A DNA stretch of 33,274 nucleotides from Bryobacterales bacterium (lineage in GTDB: Bacteria; Acidobacteriota; Terriglobia; Bryobacterales; Bryobacteraceae): positions 1 through 33,274 of the forward strand of contig JAEUQE010000081.1 of the NCBI GenBank assembly GCA_016789785.1, written 5' to 3'. Shown here piece after piece: positions 1 through 8,032 of the stretch. The number at the start of each line of letters is the position of its first letter. The first letter of the stretch is position 1. The notes beneath the pieces were generated by a model. That model saw nothing but the letters and a program-made list of their open reading frames with translations, made no database searches and was not told where the DNA came from. Made by a program: the position numbers and the translations under genes.

Positions 1-155
1 CATACTGTCACAATGATCACTATTGGCAGGTTTACTTCGATACGAACATGACGATCCGCCAGGCATTTGGCGAAGCGGGCTTCCCCGTGCCCGAATCGCA
101 CGTTGCCGTACGTGGTGCGGCGGCGGGAATGGCAGGCGCCGCGGCGGCCGTCTGA
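1..155 (+). CDS. C-terminal end of MscS-family mechanosensitive channel (partial)
   Basis: This is the last 50 codons of a gene that begins before the window; the first complete codon is at 3 and the stop TGA is at 153-155. The translation runs HYWQVYFDTN, then IRQAFGEAGFPVPESHV, which matches the end of the cytoplasmic cage domain of small-conductance mechanosensitive channels (in E. coli MscS, [24 protein letters not shown] in the same order). The family forms homoheptameric inner-membrane channels that open under membrane tension during hypo-osmotic shock. A short Ala/Gly-rich tail follows the conserved block. The DUF481 gene starts 14 bp downstream, so the two are probably cotranscribed. 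The assignment rests on about 35 residues only. Confidence 0.72.
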   Translation, partial: YCHNDHYWQVYFDTNMTIRQAFGEAGFPVPESHVAVRGAAAGMAGAAAAV

Positions 156-169
156 AACGGGGTTACAGA

Positions 170-1234
170 ATGGTCCGATCAATTTCAATCCTCACCCTTG
201 TGGCGCTGGCCGGCATGATGCCGGCCAATGCCGATTTGGTCACCATGAAGAATGGCGACCGCGTTTCGGGCAGCGTAGTGAAGAAGGACGGCGCAACGCT
301 GATCTTCGATAGCAAGCTGTTCGGTCAGATCAAGATTCCATGGGCCGAAGTCGCGGCAATTGAGACTTCCGGCGCAGTGAACGTGGCCACCCCGGATGGG
401 AAGGCGCAAAAGGCGACCCTGACCACACGTGGCGAACAGGTACAAGTGGCGGCTGGCAGCGACATACGTTCCATGACCTTGAACGACGTTCCGACGCTGC
501 GCAACGACGCGGAGCAGGCGGCGTATGAACGGTTGCTGCGGCCGGGCTGGGGCTCCTTGTGGGCCGGGACGGCGAGCATCGGATGGGCGGGTGCGCGGGG
601 CAATGCAAGAACGAGTTCGTTCACGACGGGCATGAATGCGGCGCGCGTGACGAACACGGACAAGGCGACGGTGTACTTCAACTCGATTCGAGCGAGCGCA
701 TTGGTTGCCGATGATTCCGCGTTGACGGCGCTGGCGGTTCGCGGCGGCTGGGCCTACAATCGCAACCTGAGGCCGAGACTGTTCGCGAACTTTTTCAATG
801 ACTACGAATACGACCGGTTCCAAAACCTGGATCTGCGCACCGTGTTGGGAAGCGGTCTTGGATACAAGGCGTATCGCAGTGATCGCGTGACGTTCGATCT
901 GCTCGGCGGTTTGGCGTGGACGCGGGAATCGTTCGATCCTCCGCGGCCGCGGCTGCCGTTTGTGCGGAATGCGGCGGATGCGTATTGGGGCGATGATCTG
1001 GCGATCAAGCTGTCGGGGAGCACGAGCCTGATACAGAGCTTCCGCATGTTCAACAATCTTCGCGATGCCGAGTTCTACCGCATGAACTTTGATATTGGCT
1101 TGTCGACGAAGCTGAGCAAGTGGATCACGTGGAACGCGCAGTTCAGCGACCGTTATCTGAACGTGCCAGTGCCTGGTCGGCAGAAGAACGACTTGATCTA
1201 TTCGACAGGATTCGGCTTCACTTTCGCTCGCTGA
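170..1234 (+). CDS. DUF481 family outer-membrane protein (YdiY-like)
   Basis: A 354-aa protein if started at the ATG at 170. That start is preferred over an in-frame ATG at 23 because it begins a clean Sec signal peptide (MVRSISILTLVALAGMMPANA) and the upstream frame overlaps the MscS end. Residues about 23-65 carry the LVTMKNGDRVSGSV pattern, an SH3-like N-terminal module common in this family. From about residue 125 to the end are alternating amphipathic strands rich in Tyr, Arg and Asn, ending in FGFTFAR, as expected for a small beta-barrel. DUF481 proteins are outer-membrane proteins often called salt-induced (E. coli YdiY), with no settled biochemical role. The pairing with an MscS-type channel gene suggests an envelope or osmotic-stress transcription unit. 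It is followed by a strong terminator at 1346-1381. Confidence 0.82.
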   Translation: MVRSISILTLVALAGMMPANADLVTMKNGDRVSGSVVKKDGATLIFDSKLFGQIKIPWAEVAAIETSGAVNVATPDGKAQKATLTTRGEQVQVAAGSDIRSMTLNDVPTLRNDAEQAAYERLLRPGWGSLWAGTASIGWAGARGNARTSSFTTGMNAARVTNTDKATVYFNSIRASALVADDSALTALAVRGGWAYNRNLRPRLFANFFNDYEYDRFQNLDLRTVLGSGLGYKAYRSDRVTFDLLGGLAWTRESFDPPRPRLPFVRNAADAYWGDDLAIKLSGSTSLIQSFRMFNNLRDAEFYRMNFDIGLSTKLSKWITWNAQFSDRYLNVPVPGRQKNDLIYSTGFGFTFAR

Positions 1235-1283
1235 GCGCCATGGTTCCGAAGTACGGTCATGGCGGCGCGGCTGCGGCACCATG

Positions 1284-1327
1284 CATCGACAGGAGTGTCG
1301 ACGCGCACGCTGAAGCCCGCGCTACGG
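1284..1327. repeat. Dispersed bipartite palindromic repeat, copy 1 (degenerate)
   Basis: First arm pair tcgac (1286-1290) and gtcga (1297-1301) with a 6-nt loop. It is followed by an imperfect second palindrome around ctgaag and a tail gcgctacgg. It aligns with the better preserved copies at 7154, 7902 and 23013, which share the order stem 1, stem 2, then GCG(t/c)TACCG. The second stem is imperfect here. Confidence 0.45.
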
Positions 1328-1345
1328 TCATGACCGTTCATCATC

Positions 1346-1381
1346 CGGCCGCTGGGTTACCCGCCCAGCGGCCGTTTTTTG
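1346..1381 (+). terminator. Rho-independent terminator after the DUF481 gene
   Basis: Perfect 11-bp GC-rich stem: cggccgctggg at 1346-1356 pairs with cccagcggccg at 1364-1374. The loop is 7 nt and six T residues follow immediately at 1375-1380. This should end the MscS-DUF481 transcript and separates it from the KAP NTPase gene. The rest of the 1235-1444 gap holds a degenerate palindromic repeat (1284-1327) and, after the terminator, about 60 bp that must contain the KAP promoter; no clear -35/-10 pair was seen. Confidence 0.9.
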
Positions 1382-1444
1382 TTTGCTGCAAAATGCTGTG
1401 ATACGCTCGGCTGTGCCTGCTTCAGGCCAGGACGAACTCAAGGA

Positions 1445-4400
1445 ATGGACGTGACCTCCAATTCCAAACCAGCACAGCGTGCGCGGCTCCTCTCCGACGC
1501 TCCTGCCCGCTCGGATACGGCGTTCGCACACGATCGCACAGCCGACGCGATCGCCTCGCTGATTCTCGAAACCGGTGAAGGCGGAAAGTCGATTGCGATC
1601 ACCGGTTCATGGGGAAGCGGGAAGTCAACGGTGGTGGAACTCGTCCGGGAAAAGCTCACCGGGCAAGCCGCGGTGTTCCTGTTCGATGCATGGTCCTATC
1701 AGGATGACCCACTCAGGCGCGCGTTTCTGGAGGCGTTGTTGCGCTTCGTTCACAGCAGTGGGGATCCCGCGCAGTGCGAGCAGTGGCAAGTGGAGATTGA
1801 CCGCATCAGCGGGCGGCGCGAAATGGTGACCACGAGCAGCAAACGGCGATTGACTCGTGTGGCAATGGTGGTCGCGGCGATGTCGCTGTTCACGACGGGG
1901 ATCGGCGCCGGGCTGATGCGAGATCACTTCTGGTGGGGCCTCGGAGTGCTTCTGTCCCCGCTGGCCTTTGCGGCGGTAGCTGTGCTGATCGATGCCATCC
2001 TGAAGCGCAATCAACTCATCACGATCTTTAAGAACCGTGACCGAACACGCTCCGTTCTGGACCTCGTGTTTGCGACGCTGCTGCGGGATTTGGAGGAGAC
2101 GAAGACAACCGAGACGGAGAAGTCCGGCGAGCCGGCGGCAGCCCAGTTTCTGGAGGTCTTTGACGCGATGGCCGAAGCCGCCATTCGCTCGCAGAAACGG
2201 CTGGTGGTTGTGGTGGACAATCTGGACCGCGTGGACCCGCAGAAAGCGATCGCAATGTGGGCAACCATGCGCATCTTCTTCGACATGAGCTGCCGCGAGA
2301 AGGAAGCGGATTGGATCAGGAATCTCTGGTTGATTGCGCCGTTCGACCGCACTGCTCTGGCCCGCCTTTGGGCGAAGGAGGAGAATGCGAAGGGGGTGGT
2401 GGATTCCTTTGTCAACAAGACATTCCAGACAGAGTTCCGGGTGGCTCCCGCAGTGCTCGGCAAGTGGCGCGAGTTCTTTCAGCTCCAGTTTCAAGAAGCA
2501 TTCCTGGAGGATCGAACGCGGGAACAGTGGGCGGTGGTGTTCCGTATCTTCGAGCGGTCGCAGAAGGCGTCTCCTTCGTACCGCGACATCAAGCTATTCC
2601 TCAACCGGCTGGTGAGTTTGTACCTGCAACGCGGCGATGAAGTGCCGCTGCCTTACCTCGCGTTCTACCTGACGGATGTTCCCAACATCGAAGGAGATCC
2701 CAAGCTGCTGGCAAACGCGGAGTATCCGGAACCAGGCGTTCGTGGGCTGCTGCCGCAGGGCTGGGATCGCTTCCATCGCCAGAGTATGATCGGGGCGATT
2801 CACTTCAATGTGCCTGCAAAAGACGCGGTGCACGCTCTTATCGGCGACCGGCTGGAGCAGGCGATTTCGGAAGAGAACGCCGAGGAGTTGATGGAACTCT
2901 ACAACGTGCCCGGTTTCTGGCTCGTGTGTGAGCGGCTGGTGACGAACCGGATGCCGGTCTACGAGGGATCGCCGGCGGAGTTGGTTCGCAGCTACCGGTT
3001 TCTCTTCCGGAATGTGGCCGACGATCCCGCGGGCGTGAGCGTGAAGCGGAACCTGCAACAAGCACTGTGCCGCAGCATCCGTTGGGCTGGATTCGATGAG
3101 TCGTCGGTCGGAGTCTTCTGGGATGCGTGGCGGATTCTGGCAGATGCATCCGAAGAGGACCGTGCGGCGTTTGATGCGCACTTTCGGGCGGAGGTTCGAT
3201 CCATTCGGGAGATCGAACGAGGGCTCCTCTCCAGATTGAAGAGCGTACCAGAAGCTCTGCGGATATCGGGCGGGATTCGGGGCTTCCAGTTTCCACGCGT
3301 GACGGCGGCGGTGTTTGCGGACGCGCTGCGATGGCTGGTGCAGGGCGAGATCGATCAAGAGGCGTTCGCCATGCTGCGTTGCGATGAGATGGACATGGTG
3401 GCGCAGCATTTGTGCGCGTCGACGCAGTTCACCACGGAGCATGCAGTGAGAGCCGCGGGTCACCTTGCGGACCGGCTTACAGGGTCGAACTGGCAGTTCT
3501 ATGCGGAACAGGCCGTGCACTCGGCCTTTGCCGAGAAGACGGCTTACATTGGTTTGGTGCTGTTCCGCGGAGACGACGCGAGACGGGATGCGATCTGGGC
3601 ACGGGTCGGTGACCTCGGGGCGAGAGATAGGGCAAGCGTGGCGTCGATCGATACTCCGGCGGAGTCCCCTATCACTCCCTTGTCGATCCTCAAAAGTCTG
3701 CGGCAAGGATCTCTGTCCGGAGAGGTGCGCTCACAGTTCTCCAGCGAGATATTCAGAATGACTCACGCAGATCTGCTTTGCGAACTCTCTACACATGCGA
3801 GGCTGGGCTGGATGCTGGTTGCGCTGAGTTCGGAGGGTGGTGGCGAACTTCTCCACATGATCGCCGACAGGGGGAGGGCCGCGGAGTGTCTTCCGATCAA
3901 AGACTCCCTGTCGATCACTCTACCGGATCCATCCTTCCGAGAGAAGCTTCACGAGCAGCAACTCCGTTCCGCCGGGTGCGTGGAGGAGGTCCTCGCATGT
4001 GAGACGGTTTCGGTGGACGGCCTTGAGCTTGTATGGAAGGCGTACTTACGCTACCGGAGCCCTGCGTTGCTGGCAAAGTTGCTGCGCTGGCTGATCGACT
4101 CGCGTACACTGATCCCGCTTGGCGGAGGGGTGGTCGACATCGTATTTGACTTTGGCCTGCACTGGTTACCGAAGGCAAGCCTGGGGCGATTAGGGACAAG
4201 CGATGCGTTCCGGGCGAGACTGGAGGAACGGGAGCAGGACGACGCGCTTCTTGGGGAGAGTTCAACCTCCGACATTCTGGCCAAAGTGAGGGAACTGCCC
4301 GTCGAGGCGGCGGTGGCGCTGTTGTTCGCGTTGCGCCGGCGGGTGGAAGGATTGTTGTTGTTGGCGCCGGAAGATGTGCGGTTGCACGCCGACAGGGGCC

Positions 4401-5107
4401 GCATTCTCCAGGAGTTAGCCGAGCGCTCCGCGGAGGCCACCTCGTTTACACAGGCCGCCGCTGCCTTCGCCCGCGCATGCGAGATCGAACCGAACCACAT
4501 TGAAGGGAATGTCGGCCTGGCGATGGAATTGTTGCGTTGCGTGGAGTGGGAGCCCAAGTACACGAAGGTGCGAAGATACGCGGAGGCGGCACTGGAACGC
4601 TGCGAGGCGGCGTTGGTGACCAGCCCCGGGCACAAAATGGCAGAGGAGACGCAACGAAGAGCGCTTGCTCGTCTCGACGTGTTGCTTGCATTCGACGATC
4701 CCGCGATGTCCGCGCTCCGTGAGGCCCAACTTTCCAATTCACCTGAGGCGCTTCGCGCTCCCTTCGTAAAGGCTGCGGCAAAAAGTGCGTCTGAGGCGGT
4801 CGAATTGGCACCTGAGAACCCGTGGATCCTGATGCAGGCGGCCCAAGGTCAAATGACGGGCCAGCCGCCGAAGTGGAAGGCTCGGGCCTATCTTCTCGCC
4901 AGAAGAGCGTTGGCCACCAATCCAGAGTACGCACCGGCGCTCGCTTTGCTTCGTGAAGTGACACCGCGAAAGGTAGCCGTGCCGGATCACTCACACTCCA
5001 CGGAAGCTCCGCCTGAGGCACCCGCACAACGGCCGGTACCACAAACCGCGGCACCGAAGGAGCTTGCGCAGACAAGTTTGCAACGGAAAAAACCTCAATA
5101 CAAATAA
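1445..5107 (+). CDS. KAP-family P-loop NTPase with TPR-like C-terminal region
   Basis: A 1220-aa protein from the ATG at 1445. The frame stays open back to 1379, but residues before 1445 look non-coding. Walker A is GSWGSGKST (Lys60) and Walker B is LVVVVDNLDRVD (Asp258). Two hydrophobic segments at about residues 138-187 lie between the Walker motifs; this membrane hairpin inserted in the NTPase core is a KAP-family hallmark (Kidins220/ARMS, PifA). About 700 helical residues follow, then TPR-like helices at about 970-1180 (AAFARACEIEPNHIEGN; ASEAVELAPENPWIL) and a Pro/Gln-rich tail. KAP NTPases are membrane-anchored ATPases; F-plasmid PifA blocks phage T7. Most known members lack such a long TPR tail. 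A defence or membrane-scaffold role is inference. The next gene starts 66 bp downstream. Confidence 0.85.
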   Translation: MDVTSNSKPAQRARLLSDAPARSDTAFAHDRTADAIASLILETGEGGKSIAITGSWGSGKSTVVELVREKLTGQAAVFLFDAWSYQDDPLRRAFLEALLRFVHSSGDPAQCEQWQVEIDRISGRREMVTTSSKRRLTRVAMVVAAMSLFTTGIGAGLMRDHFWWGLGVLLSPLAFAAVAVLIDAILKRNQLITIFKNRDRTRSVLDLVFATLLRDLEETKTTETEKSGEPAAAQFLEVFDAMAEAAIRSQKRLVVVVDNLDRVDPQKAIAMWATMRIFFDMSCREKEADWIRNLWLIAPFDRTALARLWAKEENAKGVVDSFVNKTFQTEFRVAPAVLGKWREFFQLQFQEAFLEDRTREQWAVVFRIFERSQKASPSYRDIKLFLNRLVSLYLQRGDEVPLPYLAFYLTDVPNIEGDPKLLANAEYPEPGVRGLLPQGWDRFHRQSMIGAIHFNVPAKDAVHALIGDRLEQAISEENAEELMELYNVPGFWLVCERLVTNRMPVYEGSPAELVRSYRFLFRNVADDPAGVSVKRNLQQALCRSIRWAGFDESSVGVFWDAWRILADASEEDRAAFDAHFRAEVRSIREIERGLLSRLKSVPEALRISGGIRGFQFPRVTAAVFADALRWLVQGEIDQEAFAMLRCDEMDMVAQHLCASTQFTTEHAVRAAGHLADRLTGSNWQFYAEQAVHSAFAEKTAYIGLVLFRGDDARRDAIWARVGDLGARDRASVASIDTPAESPITPLSILKSLRQGSLSGEVRSQFSSEIFRMTHADLLCELSTHARLGWMLVALSSEGGGELLHMIADRGRAAECLPIKDSLSITLPDPSFREKLHEQQLRSAGCVEEVLACETVSVDGLELVWKAYLRYRSPALLAKLLRWLIDSRTLIPLGGGVVDIVFDFGLHWLPKASLGRLGTSDAFRARLEEREQDDALLGESSTSDILAKVRELPVEAAVALLFALRRRVEGLLLLAPEDVRLHADRGRILQELAERSAEATSFTQAAAAFARACEIEPNHIEGNVGLAMELLRCVEWEPKYTKVRRYAEAALERCEAALVTSPGHKMAEETQRRALARLDVLLAFDDPAMSALREAQLSNSPEALRAPFVKAAAKSASEAVELAPENPWILMQAAQGQMTGQPPKWKARAYLLARRALATNPEYAPALALLREVTPRKVAVPDHSHSTEAPPEAPAQRPVPQTAAPKELAQTSLQRKKPQYK

Positions 5108-5173
5108 CCCTTGCAAACCATGGCGAATGGTGTTAATCAATAAGCAATTCGCTTTGGTGAAAGGGGTGTAACC

Positions 5174-7108
5174 ATGGGTTACGCATCCGCACGGCATGCC
5201 ATTGGTGTGCCGATTCTCTGTTCGTTTCTCGCGTTCAGTGCCGCCTATGGCGCGTCGATTGAGGGCTTTGTCCTCGATGCCGCGGGCGCCTACGTGCAGA
5301 ACGCAAAACTCCAACTCACTTGCAAAGACAACGGGCTGGACCGCAAAGTGGTGTCGGGCCGCGAGGGGCGCTACGGGTTTGCGGATGTCCCGGCGGGCAC
5401 GTGCGAAATCAAGGCCGAAGCGCCGGGGTTTCGTAAGCTGATTGTCGCGGTCACGCTCAGCTCCGATCAGAAGCTGAAGCAGGATTTAACCCTTCAGATT
5501 AACCACATGGCGGAGAGCGTCACGGTGGAGGCGTCGAGTCCGAATATCTCGACACAGAGCGCTTCGGTTAGCGGGGGTGGACGGCGTGGCGCGCCGTCGA
5601 GGCCGGAACGTATCCCCGCGATGGGAATCCGTTTGCCATCCGGCAGGTTTCACACCGATCAATTCGATCATTTCGTGGAAAACGAGTTTCTTTCACCGGG
5701 ACGCCACCCGCTGGCGACGTTCGGTGCGGATGTGGATACGGCATCGTACTCGATTATCCGGCGTCACATCCGGGATGGCGAACTGCCGCCGCCAGGCGCG
5801 ATCCGGGTGGAGGAGATGGTGAACTACTTCCGCTATGAAGACCCGGAGCCCGGCGGGGAGGAACCGTTCGGGATTCGCACGCAACTGGCGGATTGCCCAT
5901 GGAAGCGCGGCAACCTGCTGCTGCGTGTGAGCATACGCACGCGTTCGATGGATCTGGCGGATCTGCCACCCGCCAATCTCGTGTTCCTGATTGACGTCTC
6001 GGGATCGATGTTGGAGGAGAACAAACTGCCGCTGGTGAAACAATCGCTGCGATTGCTGGTGGAGCAACTGCGCGCGCAGGACAAGGTCTCCATCGTGGTG
6101 TATGCGGGAGCGTCGGGCGTGGTGCTTCCGGCGACGTCCAGCAGAGAGAAGCAGCGGATTCTGGAGAGCATCGACGCGCTGCGGGCGGGCGGGTCGACAC
6201 ATGGATCGGAGGGAATCCGGCTTGCTTACGAAATGGCAAGGCAGAGCTTCCTTGAGAAGGGCAACAACCGAGTGATCCTGGTGACGGATGGCGATTTCAA
6301 CGTCGGCGTTACCAGCGAGAGTGAGTTGGTGCGGCTGATTGAGAAGCATCGCGAGAGTGGGGTTGCGTTGAGCGTGCTTGGCTACGGCTTCGGGAACCTG
6401 AAGGATTCGCTGATGGAGAAGCTGGCCGATCATGGCAACGGCAACTACGGGTATATCGACACGCTGGACGAAGCACGGCGGGTGTTTGTGGGGCAGTTGG
6501 GCGGTACGCTGTACACGGTGGCGAAGGATGTGAAGTTCCAGGTGGAGTTCAATCCCAAGCGCGTGGCGCAGTACCGGCTGATCGGCTATGAGAACCGCGT
6601 GCTGCGTCCGGAGGAGTTCAATGACGATCGCAAGGATGCGGGCGATCTGGGTGCGGGGCATCAGACGACGGCCTTCTTCGAGATCACGCCGCGTGGGTTG
6701 GGGAGAGGGGTGGATGAGAATGAACTGCGCTATCAGGAGACGCGGAGCACGGATCGCGCGAGGTCGAACGAGTGGGCGTTTGTGAAGATCCGCTACAAGC
6801 CGCCGCAGGAGAAGAAGAGCAGGCTGCTGCAGTTTCCGGTTGGTCAGAGCGCGGTGCGGTTGGCGGAGACGGGTGCGGAGTTCCGGTTTGGCGCAGCGGT
6901 GGTGGAAGCGGCGCAGATTCTTCGCGAGTCGAAGTTTGCGGGCGAGGGGTCGATGGAAGCGGCGATTCGAAGGGCTCGTGAGGCGATTGCGGCGGATGAA
7001 GACGGGCGGCGCGCGGAGTTCGTGACGATGTTGGAGTCGGCGAGCCGGCTGCTTCGGGAGCGAAAGCTGCGGTCGGAGTTGACTGTGCCGGAGGGCGTTG
7101 TGCGTTGA
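5174..7108 (+). CDS. Secreted YfbK-like von Willebrand A protein with carboxypeptidase-regulatory N-terminus
   Basis: A 644-aa protein with a Shine-Dalgarno-like aagggg about 7 nt before the ATG. It has a signal peptide at residues 1-26 (ending AAYGA). A carboxypeptidase-regulatory-like beta-sandwich spans about 27-115 (SIEGFVLDAAG; GRYGFADVPAG). The YfbK-type vWF N-terminal domain covers about 160-255. The VWA domain at about 265-440 has the MIDAS motif DVSGSM (Asp274, Ser276, Ser278) and LVTDGDFNVG. The DUF3520-type C-terminus contains YRLIGYENR and GAGH. VWA domains bind metal-dependent partners; no YfbK-type function is firmly known. The regulatory domain plus the linker ESVTVEASSP resembles the front end of Oar-like TonB receptors, including the one at 31209. 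Its position after the KAP NTPase suggests an envelope complex, but this is not proven. Confidence 0.88.
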   Translation: MGYASARHAIGVPILCSFLAFSAAYGASIEGFVLDAAGAYVQNAKLQLTCKDNGLDRKVVSGREGRYGFADVPAGTCEIKAEAPGFRKLIVAVTLSSDQKLKQDLTLQINHMAESVTVEASSPNISTQSASVSGGGRRGAPSRPERIPAMGIRLPSGRFHTDQFDHFVENEFLSPGRHPLATFGADVDTASYSIIRRHIRDGELPPPGAIRVEEMVNYFRYEDPEPGGEEPFGIRTQLADCPWKRGNLLLRVSIRTRSMDLADLPPANLVFLIDVSGSMLEENKLPLVKQSLRLLVEQLRAQDKVSIVVYAGASGVVLPATSSREKQRILESIDALRAGGSTHGSEGIRLAYEMARQSFLEKGNNRVILVTDGDFNVGVTSESELVRLIEKHRESGVALSVLGYGFGNLKDSLMEKLADHGNGNYGYIDTLDEARRVFVGQLGGTLYTVAKDVKFQVEFNPKRVAQYRLIGYENRVLRPEEFNDDRKDAGDLGAGHQTTAFFEITPRGLGRGVDENELRYQETRSTDRARSNEWAFVKIRYKPPQEKKSRLLQFPVGQSAVRLAETGAEFRFGAAVVEAAQILRESKFAGEGSMEAAIRRAREAIAADEDGRRAEFVTMLESASRLLRERKLRSELTVPEGVVR

Positions 7109-7340
7109 GTGCACTGCGTTGCGCCAGGGGCGGTGCGCTGGCTTCGGCACGGGCATCGACACGATTTGTCGAGTTCAGACTGAAGTCTGCGTTACCGCCG
7201 CTCCGTGGCGCTAGGCTTAAGCCTGCCGCGCCGAGACTGACTCGTCTCGGTGCAGGGCGAGGTGAACGAGGTGCGCGGCCATAGTGCCGGCGTCGATCAC
7301 AAACCTGAGAGGTTTCAGACCGCAGCCACACTCATCTGAT
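7109..7340. repeat. Cluster of short palindromes upstream of transposase remnant
   Basis: No gene is visible in this 232-bp gap. It holds five short inverted repeats in a row: tcgac/gtcga (7156-7172), cagactgaagtctg (7176-7189), aggcttaagcct (7213-7224), ccgagac/gtctcgg (7231-7250) and aaacctgagaggttt (7301-7315). The first two form repeat copy 2. The later ones look like decayed relatives. Such arrays beside a RAYT gene resemble bacterial interspersed mosaic elements. Confidence 0.65.
7154..7197. repeat. Dispersed bipartite palindromic repeat, copy 2
   Basis: Stem 1 is tcgac (7156-7160) with gtcga (7168-7172) around loop acgattt. Stem 2 is cagac/gtctg (7176-7189) around tgaa. The tail gcgttaccg ends at 7197. 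From 7176 to 7197 it is identical to copy 3 at 7922-7943, on the other side of the transposase remnant. Confidence 0.75.
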
Positions 7341-7929
7341 ATGTCCGGTTCCCACAGGCGCCTCCCCCACTACTACCGCGAAGGGAAATGGCTGTTCGTT
7401 ACCTGGCGGCTCCATGGCAGCCTGCCTTCCGGACAGTTCCCTCCCCCCGAAAAGGTCACGTCTGGCGAAGCTTTCGCCGCCATCGGGCGCTTCCTCGACA
7501 AAGCCGTCCGCGGCCCGCTCTATCTGCGCCAACCGGAAATCGCGAAAATCGTGATCGACGCGATCTTTCAGGGCGTCACATTGGGACACTACGAGCTCGC
7601 AGCGTTCGTACTTATTGCGAATCACGTGCACGTGCTGCTGTTTCCCAAGGTGAGCCCCAGCCGGTTGCTGCAACGGGGTCACCGCACAGCAGGCGAATCG
7701 CATCTTACGGCGAACGGGTGAGGCATTCTGGCATGCGGAGTCCTATGATCACTGGGTGCGGAATGAGCGGGAGTTCATGCGCATTGTCCGCTACAGTGAG
7801 AACAATCCGGTGAAGGCTGGGTTGGTGAGCCGGCCGGAAGATTACGGGTGGTCGAGTGCTTATGATCCAGCCAGGGGCGATTCGCGGGCCCCGGGCACGG
7901 GCCTCGGTAGAGTCGAGGAGGCAGACTGA
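7341..7929 (+). pseudogene. REP-associated tyrosine transposase (RAYT, Y1/HUH family), frameshifted
   Basis: The first frame, from ATG 7341, encodes WLFVTWRLHGSLP and ends its homology at about 7673. It includes the HUH motif NHVHVLL (His95, His97). The second frame resumes at about 7675 (GVTAQQANRIL, then EAFWHAESYDHWVRNE and RYSENNPVKAGLV) and runs to TGA at 7927-7929; the likely catalytic Tyr codon is 7792-7794. Family members normally read LLQSLKG across the junction, where 9 nt are expected between Gln and Gly and one is present. That implies a small deletion near 7674 that shifts the frame and separates the HUH motif from the Tyr. RAYTs are single-stranded DNA nucleases thought to spread REP palindromes. 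The final stop lies within repeat copy 3, so gene and repeat are fused. Confidence 0.85.
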
Positions 7930-7943
7930 AGTCTGCGTTACCG
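7902..7943. repeat. Dispersed bipartite palindromic repeat, copy 3, overlapping the transposase 3' end
   Basis: Stem 1 is cctcg (7902-7906) with cgagg (7914-7918). Stem 2 is cagac/gtctg (7922-7935) around tgaa, with tail gcgttaccg to 7943. The tga at 7927-7929, in the loop of stem 2, is the stop codon of the transposase remnant. Confidence 0.72.
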
Positions 7944-7981
7944 AACACATCGATTCCCACACCCGTTTGCCGGGATTCGGT

Positions 7982-7987
7982 TATACT
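7982..7987 (+). promoter_or_regulatory. Possible -10 element upstream of the kinase operon
   Basis: TATACT, 5 of 6 bases of the sigma-70 -10 consensus, 45 bp before the kinase start codon. It follows gggattcggt. A closely similar stretch (gggattcga then tatactt) precedes the TonB receptor gene at 31157-31172. No convincing -35 box was found, so this is a weak call. Confidence 0.3.
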
Positions 7988-8032
7988 TGCTGAATCCAAT
8001 TGAAGACATCCAGGGCAAGGGAAACACGGTAG

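Noticed and set aside
5108..5173. Terminator between the KAP and vWA genes
   Set aside because: Only a 5-bp stem (accat/atggt) without a T tract; too weak to call.
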